Of a DNA stretch of 64,000 nucleotides, positions 16,661-24,343 are shown one piece after another. Source of the DNA: an uncultured Acetatifactor sp. (GTDB taxonomy: Bacteria > Bacillota > Clostridia > Lachnospirales > Lachnospiraceae); contig CANQUQ010000005.1 in the NCBI GenBank assembly GCA_947627115.1, positions 62,001 through 126,000 of the forward strand, given 5' to 3'. Both the position numbers and the translations under genes were made by a program. The notes below the pieces were generated by a model, which saw nothing but the letters and a program-made list of their open reading frames with translations, was not told the origin of the DNA and searched no databases. Within the stretch, counting starts at the first letter, position 1. Each line of letters begins with the position of its first letter.

Positions 16661-17347
16661 TTACAGTTCTTCCACATAGAAGCGCCACAGATAATCCGCC
16701 GCCTCCTCCGCGTAATCGATCCCGATGCGCCTGCCTGCCAGGATCTTATCCGGCGCCACCGAAATGCCCTCCGTCACGAAAAAGCTGTCGCTTTCCGCCA
16801 TATCCACGTTGTTGTCGGCCCTCGTGATCCCCATGGCGATACACAGCTTTCCGGGGCCGTCCGCCAGATGCTTTTTCACCGCCGCCGGACAGGTGCCCAA
16901 GGTATATGCGGACAGATCCTTCTGGGCCTGCCTCCGGTTCAGCTGTTCCAGGCGCAGACGGATCATGCGCTCTCTTGATTCCTCGTCTGCGGGGATCACG
17001 CTGCGCAGCAGCACCGCCTGAGGGATGCCGTCCGTCATGGCGACAATGTTCATGCAGCTGTACATGCCGTAGATCAGGTACACATAGGATGTCCCTCCCA
17101 CATGGTACATGGGCTCCGTGCGCTCCGTCCTTCTGCCGCCGTAGGCATGAGAGCCCTTGTCCTCCTCGCCCATGTAGCTTTCCGTCTCCGTGATAATTCC
17201 TCTGACCGCGCCCGCGGGAGTATCGTGCACCAATACCTTCCCAAGCAGATCCCTTGCCAGAGCAATGCCGTCACGAATGAAGAAAGAGCGGGGAAGGCGC
17301 AGCTTCCGATCTCCGTCCTTCACCGTATCCTTAATTCCACCGGGCAA
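16661..17347 (-). CDS. 3-methyladenine DNA glycosylase (AAG/MPG family)
   Basis: A protein of up to 228 residues that removes alkylated purines in base-excision repair. Family motifs: [41 protein letters not shown] (with the catalytic Glu), the substrate pocket [20 protein letters not shown] and the C-terminal [17 protein letters not shown]. The most upstream start is a TTG at 17347, which overlaps the exoA stop by 28 bp and has GAGGGGG before it. A GTG nine codons in, behind AAGGA, is an alternative. Lying between an AP endonuclease gene and addBA, it belongs to a repair operon: the glycosylase makes the abasic site and ExoA cuts it. Confidence 0.93.
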   Translation of the reverse strand: MPGGIKDTVKDGDRKLRLPRSFFIRDGIALARDLLGKVLVHDTPAGAVRGIITETESYMGEEDKGSHAYGGRRTERTEPMYHVGGTSYVYLIYGMYSCMNIVAMTDGIPQAVLLRSVIPADEESRERMIRLRLEQLNRRQAQKDLSAYTLGTCPAAVKKHLADGPGKLCIAMGITRADNNVDMAESDSFFVTEGISVAPDKILAGRRIGIDYAEEAADYLWRFYVEEL

Positions 17348-18072
17348 TGGTCCGACCCCCTCACCTCAGTGTGGATCTCCGCATCCACCAGCCTGTCCCT
17401 CAGCGCCTCCGATACCAGAAAGTAATCGATGCGCCACCCTGCATTGTTCTCTCTTGCGTGGTACATGTAGGACCACCAGGAATATACTCCCGTTACATCC
17501 GGGTAGAAATACCGGAAGGTATCCACAAATCCGTTTTCCAGAAGACGCCCGAAGCATCTGCGCTCATCGTCCGTGAAGCCTGCGCTGTGGCGGTTGCTCT
17601 GCGGATTCTTGAGATCGATCTCCCGGTGGGCTACGTTCAGGTCGCCGCAGAAGATCACGGGCTTTTTCTCCTCCAGCCCTTTCAGATACTTCAGAAAATC
17701 CTCCTCCCAGCGCATCCGGTACTCCAGTCTGGTCAGCTCCCGCTGAGAGTTGGGGGTGTAGACCGTGACAATGTAAAATTCCTCATACTCCGCCGTGATC
17801 ATCCGCCCTTCGCGGTCGTGCTCCTCCACGCCCATGCCGTAGGTGACATTTTGCGGCTCCTGCCTGGTAAACAGCGCCGTGCCTGAGTAACCCTTTTTCT
17901 CCGCATAGTTCCAGTATTGAAAATATCCCGGCAGCTCCAGCGACAGCTGCCCCGCCTGCAGCTTCGTCTCCTGAAGGCAGAGGACATCCGCGTCCGCCGC
18001 CGCTGCATATTCCGAAAATCCTTTTTGAAGACAGGCCCTCAGGCCGTTCACGTTCCACGAGATCAGTTTCAA
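17320..18072 (-). CDS. exoA: Exodeoxyribonuclease III / AP endonuclease
   Basis: A 250-residue member of the exonuclease III family that cleaves DNA at abasic sites. It shows all family blocks: [21 protein letters not shown] (catalytic Glu), FCGDLNVAH, and the terminal GSDHCPVE with the catalytic Asp-His. I place the start at a TTG (18072) because GGAGG lies 7 bp upstream and the product then begins [10 protein letters not shown], as homologues do. A longer frame would run through the ribosome site and a palindrome at 18086-18103. First gene of the exoA-glycosylase-addB-addA run. Confidence 0.95.
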   Translation of the reverse strand: MKLISWNVNGLRACLQKGFSEYAAAADADVLCLQETKLQAGQLSLELPGYFQYWNYAEKKGYSGTALFTRQEPQNVTYGMGVEEHDREGRMITAEYEEFYIVTVYTPNSQRELTRLEYRMRWEEDFLKYLKGLEEKKPVIFCGDLNVAHREIDLKNPQSNRHSAGFTDDERRCFGRLLENGFVDTFRYFYPDVTGVYSWWSYMYHARENNAGWRIDYFLVSEALRDRLVDAEIHTEVRGSDHCPVELRIR

Positions 18073-18085
18073 GCTTACACCTCCG

Positions 18086-18103
18086 GCGTGCCTTGGCACG
18101 CAT
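18086..18103 (-). repeat. 18-bp palindromic element, copy 1 (upstream of exoA RBS)
   Basis: GCGTGCCTTGGCACGCAT on the plus strand; the first 16 bases are a perfect palindrome. An identical copy in the same orientation is at 27301-27318. Both end 13-14 bp before a start codon, with the Shine-Dalgarno sequence in between. As RNA it would form a 7-bp hairpin. Confidence 0.75.
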
Positions 18104-18202
18104 ACTACACACACATACCGATCAAAAATAGATTAACACATTTTCTCCCTGCGCTCAAGTGACTTCCCCACGGTTTCCTTCCCTTGCGCGCAGGCGACCT
18201 CC

Positions 18203-18340
18203 CTCCGCCCTTTCCTCTGCTCTTTACTTCCCTCTGCCCTTTCCTTCTCTCCACCCTTTCCTTCTCTCCGCCCTTTCCTTTCCTCCGCCCTTTCCTTTCC
18301 TCCGCTCTTTCCTTCCCTCCGCTCTTTACTTCCCTCCGCC
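18203..18340. repeat. 17-bp polypyrimidine tandem repeat, about 8 copies
   Basis: The unit is CTCCGCCCTTTCCTTTC with variants (CTCTGC, CTCTTTACTTCC). The period is 17 bp, not a multiple of three. The plus strand is almost purely C/T. The last unit supplies the -35-like TTTACT of the downstream promoter. Confidence 0.9.
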
Positions 18341-18354
18341 ATCTATGCTATACT
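18325..18354 (+). promoter_or_regulatory. Candidate promoter of the HAD-IIA gene
   Basis: TTTACT (18325-18330) and TATACT (18349-18354) with 18 bp between them. The -35 lies inside the last minisatellite unit. The ATG is 61 bp downstream. Confidence 0.5.
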
Positions 18355-18415
18355 GAGGACTGCACGACTATGTCAAAAAAGCGGGGCGCCCGCACACACC
18401 GGAAGAGAGGAAATT

Positions 18416-19237
18416 ATGACCGAACAGGCACGGAGCAATCTCAGAAGAAAAAAGCTATTTCTTTTTGATATCGACGGGACTTTGGCCGTGGGCGATACGC
18501 TCTACGAGGGCAGCGCCAAGCTCCTGGACTACATTGAAGAAATCGGCGGAAAAGCCTACTATATCACCAACAACTCCACCAGGAGCGGTGCGGACTACGT
18601 GGAAAAATTCCGCAGGGCCTTTCATCTTGAGACCACCGAGGATCAGTTCATCACCTCCGGCCATATGACTGTCCGCTTTCTGCTGGAGCACTACGCCGAT
18701 AAAAAGATCTTTGTCCTCGGCACCCGCTCCTTTATCAAGGAATTGCGCAGGAACGGCCTGCATATCACGGAGCAGGCGGAGGACGGCATCGACTGTGCCG
18801 TGGCCGCCTACGACAGTGAACTCACCTACGAAAAACTCGTCAGGATCTGTCAGGTACTCTCCGCCGGGAACGTACCTTTTTATGCCACCAATCCGGACCT
18901 TCGCTGCCCCAGCGATTTCGGTTTTATTCCGGACTGCGGCGCCATATGCGGTATGATCACCGCCTCCACGGGCATAGAGCCCACTTACCTGGGAAAGCCC
19001 GACCGGCAGGTGGTGGACCTGTGCCTTGAACGGTCCGGCTTCACCAGGGAGGAGACGCTGGTGGTGGGCGATCGTCTCTACACGGACATCGCCTGCGGCA
19101 TCAACGGCCAGGTCGACACCTGCGTGGTGTTCACCGGGGAGGCAAAGCCGGAGGACATGGCGGACACGCCTTACCCTGCGGACTATGCTTTCGACAATAT
19201 AAAAGAGCTTCTGATGCATTGCACCGAAGCTCTTTAG
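18416..19237 (+). CDS. HAD-IIA family (NagD-like) phosphatase
   Basis: A 273-residue cytoplasmic phosphatase of the NagD/4-nitrophenylphosphatase class. Motif I is FLFDIDGTLAVGDTLYEG (nucleophile and acid/base Asp), motif II is YITNNSTRS, the C2-type cap lies between about residues 75 and 185, the motif III Lys is in YLGKPDRQ and motif IV is VVGDRLYTDIACG. NagD-like enzymes act on nucleotide monophosphates or sugar phosphates; the substrate cannot be inferred here. The ATG follows AGAGGAAATT. It stands alone on the plus strand and ends one base before the convergent degV stop. Confidence 0.92.
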   Translation: MTEQARSNLRRKKLFLFDIDGTLAVGDTLYEGSAKLLDYIEEIGGKAYYITNNSTRSGADYVEKFRRAFHLETTEDQFITSGHMTVRFLLEHYADKKIFVLGTRSFIKELRRNGLHITEQAEDGIDCAVAAYDSELTYEKLVRICQVLSAGNVPFYATNPDLRCPSDFGFIPDCGAICGMITASTGIEPTYLGKPDRQVVDLCLERSGFTREETLVVGDRLYTDIACGINGQVDTCVVFTGEAKPEDMADTPYPADYAFDNIKELLMHCTEAL

Positions 19238-19238
19238 C

Positions 19239-20150
19239 TCAGTCGTGAATGGCCTTTTCGACGATTCCCAGGCCCAGGGCATAAGGCCCCGTATGTACAC
19301 TGATCCCCGCACCGATCTGATAGATCGGAAAACGGTCGATGGTAAGGCTGTGGCCGTGCCTTTGCAGCGTCTCAATCACATGGAGCCGGTATTCCTCCGC
19401 TTCCTGCCTGTCGTATCCGTAACCGATAGCCAGACTGTAGCAGTCTATCCCTATGGCGCTCTCATTCAGATAATCCACCAAAAGCTCCAAAGACTTTTCC
19501 GTCGTCTTTTTTCGGCTCCTGCCGATACCGGAAGGAAAGATCTCCCCCTGCTTCAGAGTGATCACGGGGCGGATGCCAAGAACGCTTCCCGCTACCGCCG
19601 CCACCTTTCCGATGCGCCCTCCGTGTATCAGATATTCCATATCTCCCACCGTGAAAAAAATCCGGCCGGTGCTCTTGATCTCCTCCAACCGGGCCACAGT
19701 ATCCCGATAACCTGCTCCGCTGTCCCGGAGAGCCACCGCCTCCATCACGAACAATCCCTGGAGCACTGTATTGATCGTGGAATCCATCACCGTGATCTCC
19801 GCTTCCGGATACTCCTCCAGCAGCATCTGCCTTGCGTTCAGCGCGGTCTGCATGGAACCGCTGAATTTGGTGGTGATGCAGATGCAGATGATCGGGATCT
19901 TCTCCTTGACAAAGGGAAGGAACGCATCCGCATAATCCTGTACGCCAGGCATACATGACTTGGGATATACGCCCTTTCGGTCCACCATCTGCTGGTAAAA
20001 ATCTCTGACGCCGATCTCCACACCCTCCTTCAGATAATGTTCATTGTCAAAGGACACGTAGAAAGGCACCACTGTAACATTCTTTTCCTGAACCAGTTCC
20101 GGCGGCAGATCGCAGGATCCGTCGCTCAGTATATGAAATGCTTCGCTCAT
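19239..20150 (-). CDS. DegV family fatty-acid-binding protein
   Basis: A 303-residue DegV/FakB-type protein. These bind a fatty acid and, where FakA is present, hand it over for phosphorylation and use in phospholipids. Visible family features: ILSDGSCDLPPELVQEKNV at the N-terminus, the ligand loop VYPKSCMPGVQDY, ICITTKFSGSMQTALNA, the segment VGDMEYLIHGGRIGKVAA and the C-terminal IGAGISVHTGPYALGLG. No FakA-like kinase is nearby. Own promoter at 20201-20229. Confidence 0.95.
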   Translation of the reverse strand: MSEAFHILSDGSCDLPPELVQEKNVTVVPFYVSFDNEHYLKEGVEIGVRDFYQQMVDRKGVYPKSCMPGVQDYADAFLPFVKEKIPIICICITTKFSGSMQTALNARQMLLEEYPEAEITVMDSTINTVLQGLFVMEAVALRDSGAGYRDTVARLEEIKSTGRIFFTVGDMEYLIHGGRIGKVAAVAGSVLGIRPVITLKQGEIFPSGIGRSRKKTTEKSLELLVDYLNESAIGIDCYSLAIGYGYDRQEAEEYRLHVIETLQRHGHSLTIDRFPIYQIGAGISVHTGPYALGLGIVEKAIHD

Positions 20151-20200
20151 ACTTCCTCTATTCCGCTGCGCCGGCAGCTTGCATTTGAACCTGTACGTTC

Positions 20201-20229
20201 AGAATACCACGTTTCTTCTCAAAAAGCAA
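20201..20229 (-). promoter_or_regulatory. Candidate degV promoter
   Basis: Minus strand TTGCTT (20229-20224) and TATTCT (20206-20201), 17 bp apart, 50 bp upstream of the start. Confidence 0.5.
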
Positions 20230-20369
20230 CAGCATTTGTGTTTTTGAATCAGATTTAATAGTTATTTAATCTTTTTATAGTGGTTTTGAATACTACTTTC
20301 TGTCCGTTTTTTCTGCCGGGGTGCGCGGTATCCCCGCCTGCGGAAAAGCTCCTGATGCCCGCGTTAACA

Positions 20370-20439
20370 AAGCGCATAAGGCCGACAGCAGGCGCGGAGC
20401 ATCACCGTGATTCGCCCGTCTTTCGGCTCTTATGCGCTT
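20370..20439. repeat. Nested inverted repeat (possible structured RNA)
   Basis: Outer arms AAGCGCATAAGGCCGA (20370-20385) and TCGGCTCTTATGCGCTT (20423-20439) pair over 16 bp with one bulged base. Inside are GGCG (20391-20394)/CGCC (20413-20416) and, innermost, ATCAC/GTGAT (20401-20411). No T-run follows on either strand, so it is not an ordinary terminator. It lies 44 bp past the blaR1-like stop. Confidence 0.75.
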
Positions 20440-20482
20440 CACAGAATAGAGATCCCTCAGATAGGACCGATTCCCCCACCGA

Positions 20483-21844
20483 TCAGTGAGGGCATATTGC
20501 ATAAGTAACTGTATTGATATAATCGTGCACCCAGATGTCTCCGCACTTCACGCACCACTCGGCATTGTAGTACTCCACCTTGCAGTGGCCGTCGGTGTAC
20601 TGCACATGCCTTTTATATGTCCCGCTCTTGAGCTCATGATCGCATTGCAGATAGGGCTGAACATCCGCATGGACTTCATAAATATTCCCCTCTTCGTCTA
20701 CAAACTGCTCATCATACAATATTAAATCGGTTTCGCCCTCCGTTTCTGCGGCAACCTGTACAAGGTTGTCATCCTCGTCAAGCAAAACGTCCACATTAAA
20801 TATGTCAGAGCCTTCATTTCCCTTCTCATCCGCCATGATGTTTTCCATCAGGATGCCGTCGTCTGCCTTCACATCGTGCACATCCTCATAGGCGAAGGCC
20901 GTCAGGGAGCAGGCGAAAACGGAGACGGTCAGGGCGACTGCTCCGATACATTTTCTCATCTTGCTTCTTCTCTTTTGTTCCATAATATTTTTAATCCTTT
21001 CTTCTATCTCTTTCGTGTCTTTCGACAGGTGCTGCGCCCATACGAAGGACTGCACAACGTATTTCAGCTCGGCTATCAGCATTGCGGCATAGTCCGCGCG
21101 TTCTTCGGTGCTGCAGCCTCCTACCGCCGTCTCGTCGCAGAGCAGCTCACATGTCTTCTCAAATTCCTTTTGCAGCAAATACACCAACGGGTTGAACCAG
21201 TGAATCGCCTTTGCTACGGTCAGCAGTACCCTCATCAGAATATCCAGATTTTTGATATGCGCCAGCTCATGTCTGAGCAGGGTCTTTGGTATATTGCCCT
21301 TCATCCTTTCGGGCAGAAGGATCACCGGATGCATCAGGCCCATGCTGACCGGAGATATATCGTAGCAATAGAGCAGCCGGACTCTCCTGTGTATTTTCAG
21401 ATCCTTCCTCAGCTCGTCCAGCATTGCCAGCTGTCTTTCGTCCTCCTCCCATTCGCCGACGTTCAGAAAGACACTTTTTCTTCTGAAATAGCGGATCAGA
21501 TTGTAGACCAGCACGATCACTGCCACGGCCACCCATACGGTGTAAAGCAGAGTCTGCAGCTGAAAGAACGTATTGCGGTATACTGCATTTTCGGACTGCA
21601 CTTCAACATAATCCTTCCACTCACTGAAGCGGACGCCTCCGAAGTACCATCTGCGTGCGCTCACCTTATTCAGCGCCCACATGTAGCATCTCTTCAGCTC
21701 ATACAGCGGTATCAGATAAAAGAACGCCGCCAGCGTCAGCCAGATCCGTCTGCCTTTTGCCGTGGACCTTAACATAGGGTAGAAGGCCAGATAAAAGAGC
21801 ATCATGCAGCTTCCGGCCAACGTAAGTGTCAATAAAGTACTCAC
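20483..21844 (-). CDS. BlaR1/MecR1-type M56 membrane metalloprotease
   Basis: A 453-residue membrane protein. Hydrophobic segments at about 5-20, 30-50 and 100-120 precede the zinc protease core RHELAHIKNLDILMRV (HExxH as HELAH) and CELLCDETAVGG (third ligand Glu). A last membrane segment follows MRKCIGAVALTVSVFAC (about residue 300). The roughly 140-residue outer tail is short and acidic and ends in a Cys/His-rich piece (QCDHEL, GHCKVEY, EWCVKCGDIW, ICPH). It is not the penicillin-binding sensor of true BlaR1. GTG start overlaps the blaI-like stop by 4 bp, so the two are coupled. The expected role is to sense an envelope signal and cleave the partner repressor; the signal is unknown and need not be a beta-lactam. 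Confidence 0.88.
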   Translation of the reverse strand: MSTLLTLTLAGSCMMLFYLAFYPMLRSTAKGRRIWLTLAAFFYLIPLYELKRCYMWALNKVSARRWYFGGVRFSEWKDYVEVQSENAVYRNTFFQLQTLLYTVWVAVAVIVLVYNLIRYFRRKSVFLNVGEWEEDERQLAMLDELRKDLKIHRRVRLLYCYDISPVSMGLMHPVILLPERMKGNIPKTLLRHELAHIKNLDILMRVLLTVAKAIHWFNPLVYLLQKEFEKTCELLCDETAVGGCSTEERADYAAMLIAELKYVVQSFVWAQHLSKDTKEIEERIKNIMEQKRRSKMRKCIGAVALTVSVFACSLTAFAYEDVHDVKADDGILMENIMADEKGNEGSDIFNVDVLLDEDDNLVQVAAETEGETDLILYDEQFVDEEGNIYEVHADVQPYLQCDHELKSGTYKRHVQYTDGHCKVEYYNAEWCVKCGDIWVHDYINTVTYAICPH

Positions 21845-22218
21845 CCTCTGTCTCCTTTCCTCTTCAGACTGTCGATCAGCCTGTCCAGCTCCATCGCGTC
21901 CTCCCTGGAAATGTTGCTGTTCCCGGTAAAGGCTGCCACGAACTGATTCAGACTGCCGTTAAAAAATTCGCGCACCAGCTCCTCGCTCTGCAGATGCCTG
22001 TACTCAAATTCCGAGCAGCGGACCTGCACAGAGCTCCTGCGCTTTACGATCACCTCCTTCTCCTCCATCCGCAGCAGCAGAGTGTTCAGCGTCTGACGCT
22101 TCCATTCCCTGCCTCTGCCGTTGAAAATTTCAAGGATGTCACGGGGAGACATTTGCCCGCCATTGTCCCACAGCACCTGCATGATCTCTCTTTCCGTTCT
22201 GGACAGATCGCAACGCAT
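21841..22218 (-). CDS. BlaI/MecI/CopY family repressor
   Basis: A 125-residue winged-helix repressor. SRTEREIMQVLWDNGGQMSPRD and the recognition region WKRQTLNTLLLRMEEKEVI are typical of BlaI/MecI, and the C-terminal third is the dimerisation helix that the BlaR1 protease cuts. I chose the ATG at 22218 because GGAGG stands 8 bp upstream; a longer frame has no such site. A perfect TCGACAATTGTCGA palindrome lies upstream and is likely its own operator. Operon with the M56 protease. Confidence 0.93.
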   Translation of the reverse strand: MRCDLSRTEREIMQVLWDNGGQMSPRDILEIFNGRGREWKRQTLNTLLLRMEEKEVIVKRRSSVQVRCSEFEYRHLQSEELVREFFNGSLNQFVAAFTGNSNISREDAMELDRLIDSLKRKGDRG

Positions 22219-22247
22219 ATATGTATCCTCCCCCCGTAGAGTCTGTG

Positions 22248-22261
22248 TCGACAATTGTCGA
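22248..22261. promoter_or_regulatory. Probable BlaI-type operator
   Basis: TCGACAATTGTCGA is a perfect 14-bp palindrome with the core GACA-AT-TGTC, close to the TACAnnTGTA core of BlaI/MecI/CopY operators. It sits 30 bp before the repressor start, just downstream of the -10. Confidence 0.7.
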
Positions 22262-22288
22262 ATTATCACACCTTGTCTTCTATAACAA
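22260..22288 (-). promoter_or_regulatory. Candidate promoter of the blaI-blaR1-like pair
   Basis: Minus strand TTGTTA (22288-22283) and TAATTC (22265-22260), 17 bp apart; GATAAT two bases upstream is an alternative -10. The palindromic operator begins within this -10. Confidence 0.45.
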
Positions 22289-22348
22289 TAAAACAAAATA
22301 AAAATTTTGGCAATATTTTTTTCATACCCTAAAGTATCCTGCGCACGG

Positions 22349-23332
22349 TCAGGCCAGATCCTCCCTGTACACCCGGAGCACGTTCCCCCAAAAGATCCGG
22401 TCCAGCTGATCTTCCGTAAATCCCGCTTTTTTCAGAGCTTCCCACAGCACATCCATGCTCTGAGCGCCCGGAAGCTCCCGGTGGGTATCGATGCCGTCAA
22501 AATCGCTCCCCAGCCCCAGCACATCCATGCCGCCCACCTTCGTGATATGCTTCGCATGGCGCACCACTGCGGCTACGGTGCCGAAATTCTCCCGGCCCTG
22601 AGGGACCGTCTCCAGAAAGTCCGCACAGAAATTCAGCCCCATCACGCCGCCCCGTTCCGACAGCCTGCGAATCATATCGTCCGTCATGTTGCGCACCCAC
22701 GGGCATACGGACCTGGCATTGGAATGGCTGGCAACAAAAGGCTTCCTCGTCACAGCCAGCACATCATAAAATCCCGCATCGGACAGATGTGACACATCGG
22801 GAATCATTCCCAGCGCCTCCATCTCCGCCACGAACTCTTTCCCACGCTCGGTCAGCCCATGGGTCAGATCCGGCTCCCAGCAGGACCCTCCCCTGGTGAA
22901 ATTGGGCCGGCCCAGCTCATTGGGAAAATTCCAGGTCAGAGTCATCATGCGCACGCCAAGCCGATACAGCCTGCGCAATTTTTCGATTTCTCCCTTGCAG
23001 ACCGCCCCTTCCTCCACCGTCAGAAGGGCGGACATCCTGCCCGCCCTGTCATTTTCGGCAATGTCCGAAAAACGGTACACCGGAGCGATCAGATCGCTGT
23101 TGCGCTCCATTTCCCGCTCGTAGTATTCCTGCAGCCTGCACACCCTTTCCCACGGGTCTCCGTCCCGCTCCAGCTGCACGAACAGTGCAAAATTCTGGAT
23201 CAGATAACCGCTCTCCTTCATCCGCAGCAGATCCACGTGGAGCGTATTCTCCCTCAGTACCTCAGACCCGCCCTGCTCCCGCAGGGAATAGAGCCGCTCT
23301 ATGGTGTCGCAATGCATGTCTGCAACTCTCAT
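22349..23332 (-). CDS. Membrane-type dipeptidase (peptidase M19)
   Basis: A 327-residue zinc dipeptidase of the renal dipeptidase (M19) family. Metal ligands are visible in ADMHCDT (HxD), LLTVEEGAV (bridging Glu), DVSHLSDAGF and ASHSNARS (His), and GLGSDFDG carries the conserved Asp. No signal peptide is present, so the enzyme is probably cytoplasmic. Bacterial relatives act on L,D- or D-amino-acid dipeptides. The ATG at 23332 has GAGAGGTG 5 bp upstream, whereas the longer frame begins inside the previous gene's end. It follows the SGNH gene by 31 bp. Confidence 0.93.
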   Translation of the reverse strand: MRVADMHCDTIERLYSLREQGGSEVLRENTLHVDLLRMKESGYLIQNFALFVQLERDGDPWERVCRLQEYYEREMERNSDLIAPVYRFSDIAENDRAGRMSALLTVEEGAVCKGEIEKLRRLYRLGVRMMTLTWNFPNELGRPNFTRGGSCWEPDLTHGLTERGKEFVAEMEALGMIPDVSHLSDAGFYDVLAVTRKPFVASHSNARSVCPWVRNMTDDMIRRLSERGGVMGLNFCADFLETVPQGRENFGTVAAVVRHAKHITKVGGMDVLGLGSDFDGIDTHRELPGAQSMDVLWEALKKAGFTEDQLDRIFWGNVLRVYREDLA

Positions 23333-23363
23333 AAACACCTCTCTGTTATTGCTGTTCTTGCTA

Positions 23364-24308
23364 TTATTGCTGTTCCTGCTGCAATTGTCCGCCAAGATCA
23401 ACTGCATGCTCCTTCAGATAGTCCTTCCAGATATCCATATACTGCGCCTTCAGATGCACGCCGTCAAAGGTATAATCCGGGTCCATGCCCCCGGTCTCAT
23501 CGCAGATCAGAGGATTCACGTCCAGATAAAAGATTCTTTTGTTGTCTGCAAGCCGCGCCAGCGCCTGATTGCGTTCTTCTATTCCCTCATTGGTGATATA
23601 ATCGCCCTGTCCGGAACGTTCGGCGGTGACCTTCATAATGCCCTGTATATAGAGAATGGCATCCGGCTGCAGCTCCAGCAGATGATCCGCCACCTCCTCA
23701 TACCGCTCTACAAAGGTTTCCACCGTTCCGGTCCCCATCTCGTTGATTCCCACCATGAGATAGATCTTTTGAAAGCTGTTCCGCTGCAGCGCTTCCTCTA
23801 TGGTCAGCTTCTTCCTCTGATACGGCACCTCCACCACCGGGGACTCCAGCATCTTATATACGGTCAGGCCCTTCGAGGCATAAAAGGTGGAAATCTCCTC
23901 CAGTCCGCCATACTCATACAGACCCACGGTGCGGGAATCTCCGATGAACACCGCATCGGAAAAATAATCGTCACCCACGGTCATGTATACCGGCTCACCG
24001 CCGTCCGGAGCGTCCTGCCCCGCCGGAGTACCGGTATCGCCGTCACTCACCCGCGTCCCCGTCCGAGATGATTTCTGCCCCTCCGGAACAGCTTCTCCCT
24101 CTTCTCCTTTGCCCGCTCCGTCCGCGGCAGACTGCACCGGCGCCGGATCCTCCGAGGGAGGACGCTCTCCCCAGAACAGATCCTGACACAGGTCCCTCGT
24201 CCTGTCAAAAGCCTCTGCATATACCTGCCATTTGTCCACACAGGACAGGTACACCGCGCCCATTCCCGCCACCAAAAGCAGATATGCCCATTTCTTCAAC
24301 CACTTCAC
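23364..24308 (-). CDS. Membrane-anchored SGNH/GDSL hydrolase
   Basis: A 314-residue protein with an N-terminal membrane anchor (WLKKWAYLLLVAGMGAVYLS), a roughly 60-residue Gly/Asp/Pro-rich linker and an extracellular SGNH domain. Its blocks are VFIGDSRTVGL (nucleophile Ser), VGINEMG (Asn block) and FDGVHLKAQYM (Asp-His). It follows an MBOAT acyltransferase, the usual pairing for O-acetylation of surface polymers: MBOAT moves the acyl group across the membrane and the SGNH partner transfers it. The most upstream start (GTG, 24344) overlaps the MBOAT stop; I prefer GTG 24308, behind GGAAGGAAG. Confidence 0.88.
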   Translation of the reverse strand: MKWLKKWAYLLLVAGMGAVYLSCVDKWQVYAEAFDRTRDLCQDLFWGERPPSEDPAPVQSAADGAGKGEEGEAVPEGQKSSRTGTRVSDGDTGTPAGQDAPDGGEPVYMTVGDDYFSDAVFIGDSRTVGLYEYGGLEEISTFYASKGLTVYKMLESPVVEVPYQRKKLTIEEALQRNSFQKIYLMVGINEMGTGTVETFVERYEEVADHLLELQPDAILYIQGIMKVTAERSGQGDYITNEGIEERNQALARLADNKRIFYLDVNPLICDETGGMDPDYTFDGVHLKAQYMDIWKDYLKEHAVDLGGQLQQEQQ

Positions 24309-24343
24309 GCTCGTTCTTCCTTCCTGAAGGATACCCGTCGACA

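Larger units (their letters stand above)
18073..18415. other. Divergent gap between exoA and the HAD-IIA gene
   Basis: This 343-bp gap holds the exoA leader with a palindrome (18086-18103), a polypyrimidine minisatellite (18203-18340) and the promoter of the plus-strand HAD gene. Open frames through the repeat are low-complexity Lys/Glu/Arg artefacts of the purine-rich strand, so I call no gene here. Confidence 0.7.
20151..20482. other. Non-coding gap between blaR1-like gene and degV
   Basis: The 332-bp gap contains the degV promoter, an A/T-rich stretch around 20250-20300 and a strong nested inverted repeat (20370-20439). A 69-codon frame crosses it on the minus strand, but it has no ribosome site or recognisable protein character. 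I find no gene. Confidence 0.6.

Noticed and set aside
18133..18342. 69-codon Lys/Glu/Arg-rich frame across the minisatellite
   Set aside because: It is only the translation of a 17-bp purine repeat whose period breaks the frame; no start signal.
20370..20439. Integron attC site or intrinsic terminator
   Set aside because: The core-site consensus of attC is not present and no integrase is seen; no T-run follows on either strand for a terminator.
20293..20502. 69-codon frame in the blaR1-degV gap
   Set aside because: It runs through a strong inverted repeat, overlaps the blaR1-like stop and has no ribosome site.
20483..22218. Beta-lactam resistance regulon
   Set aside because: BlaI/BlaR1-type pair present, but the penicillin-binding sensor domain and any beta-lactamase gene are absent.
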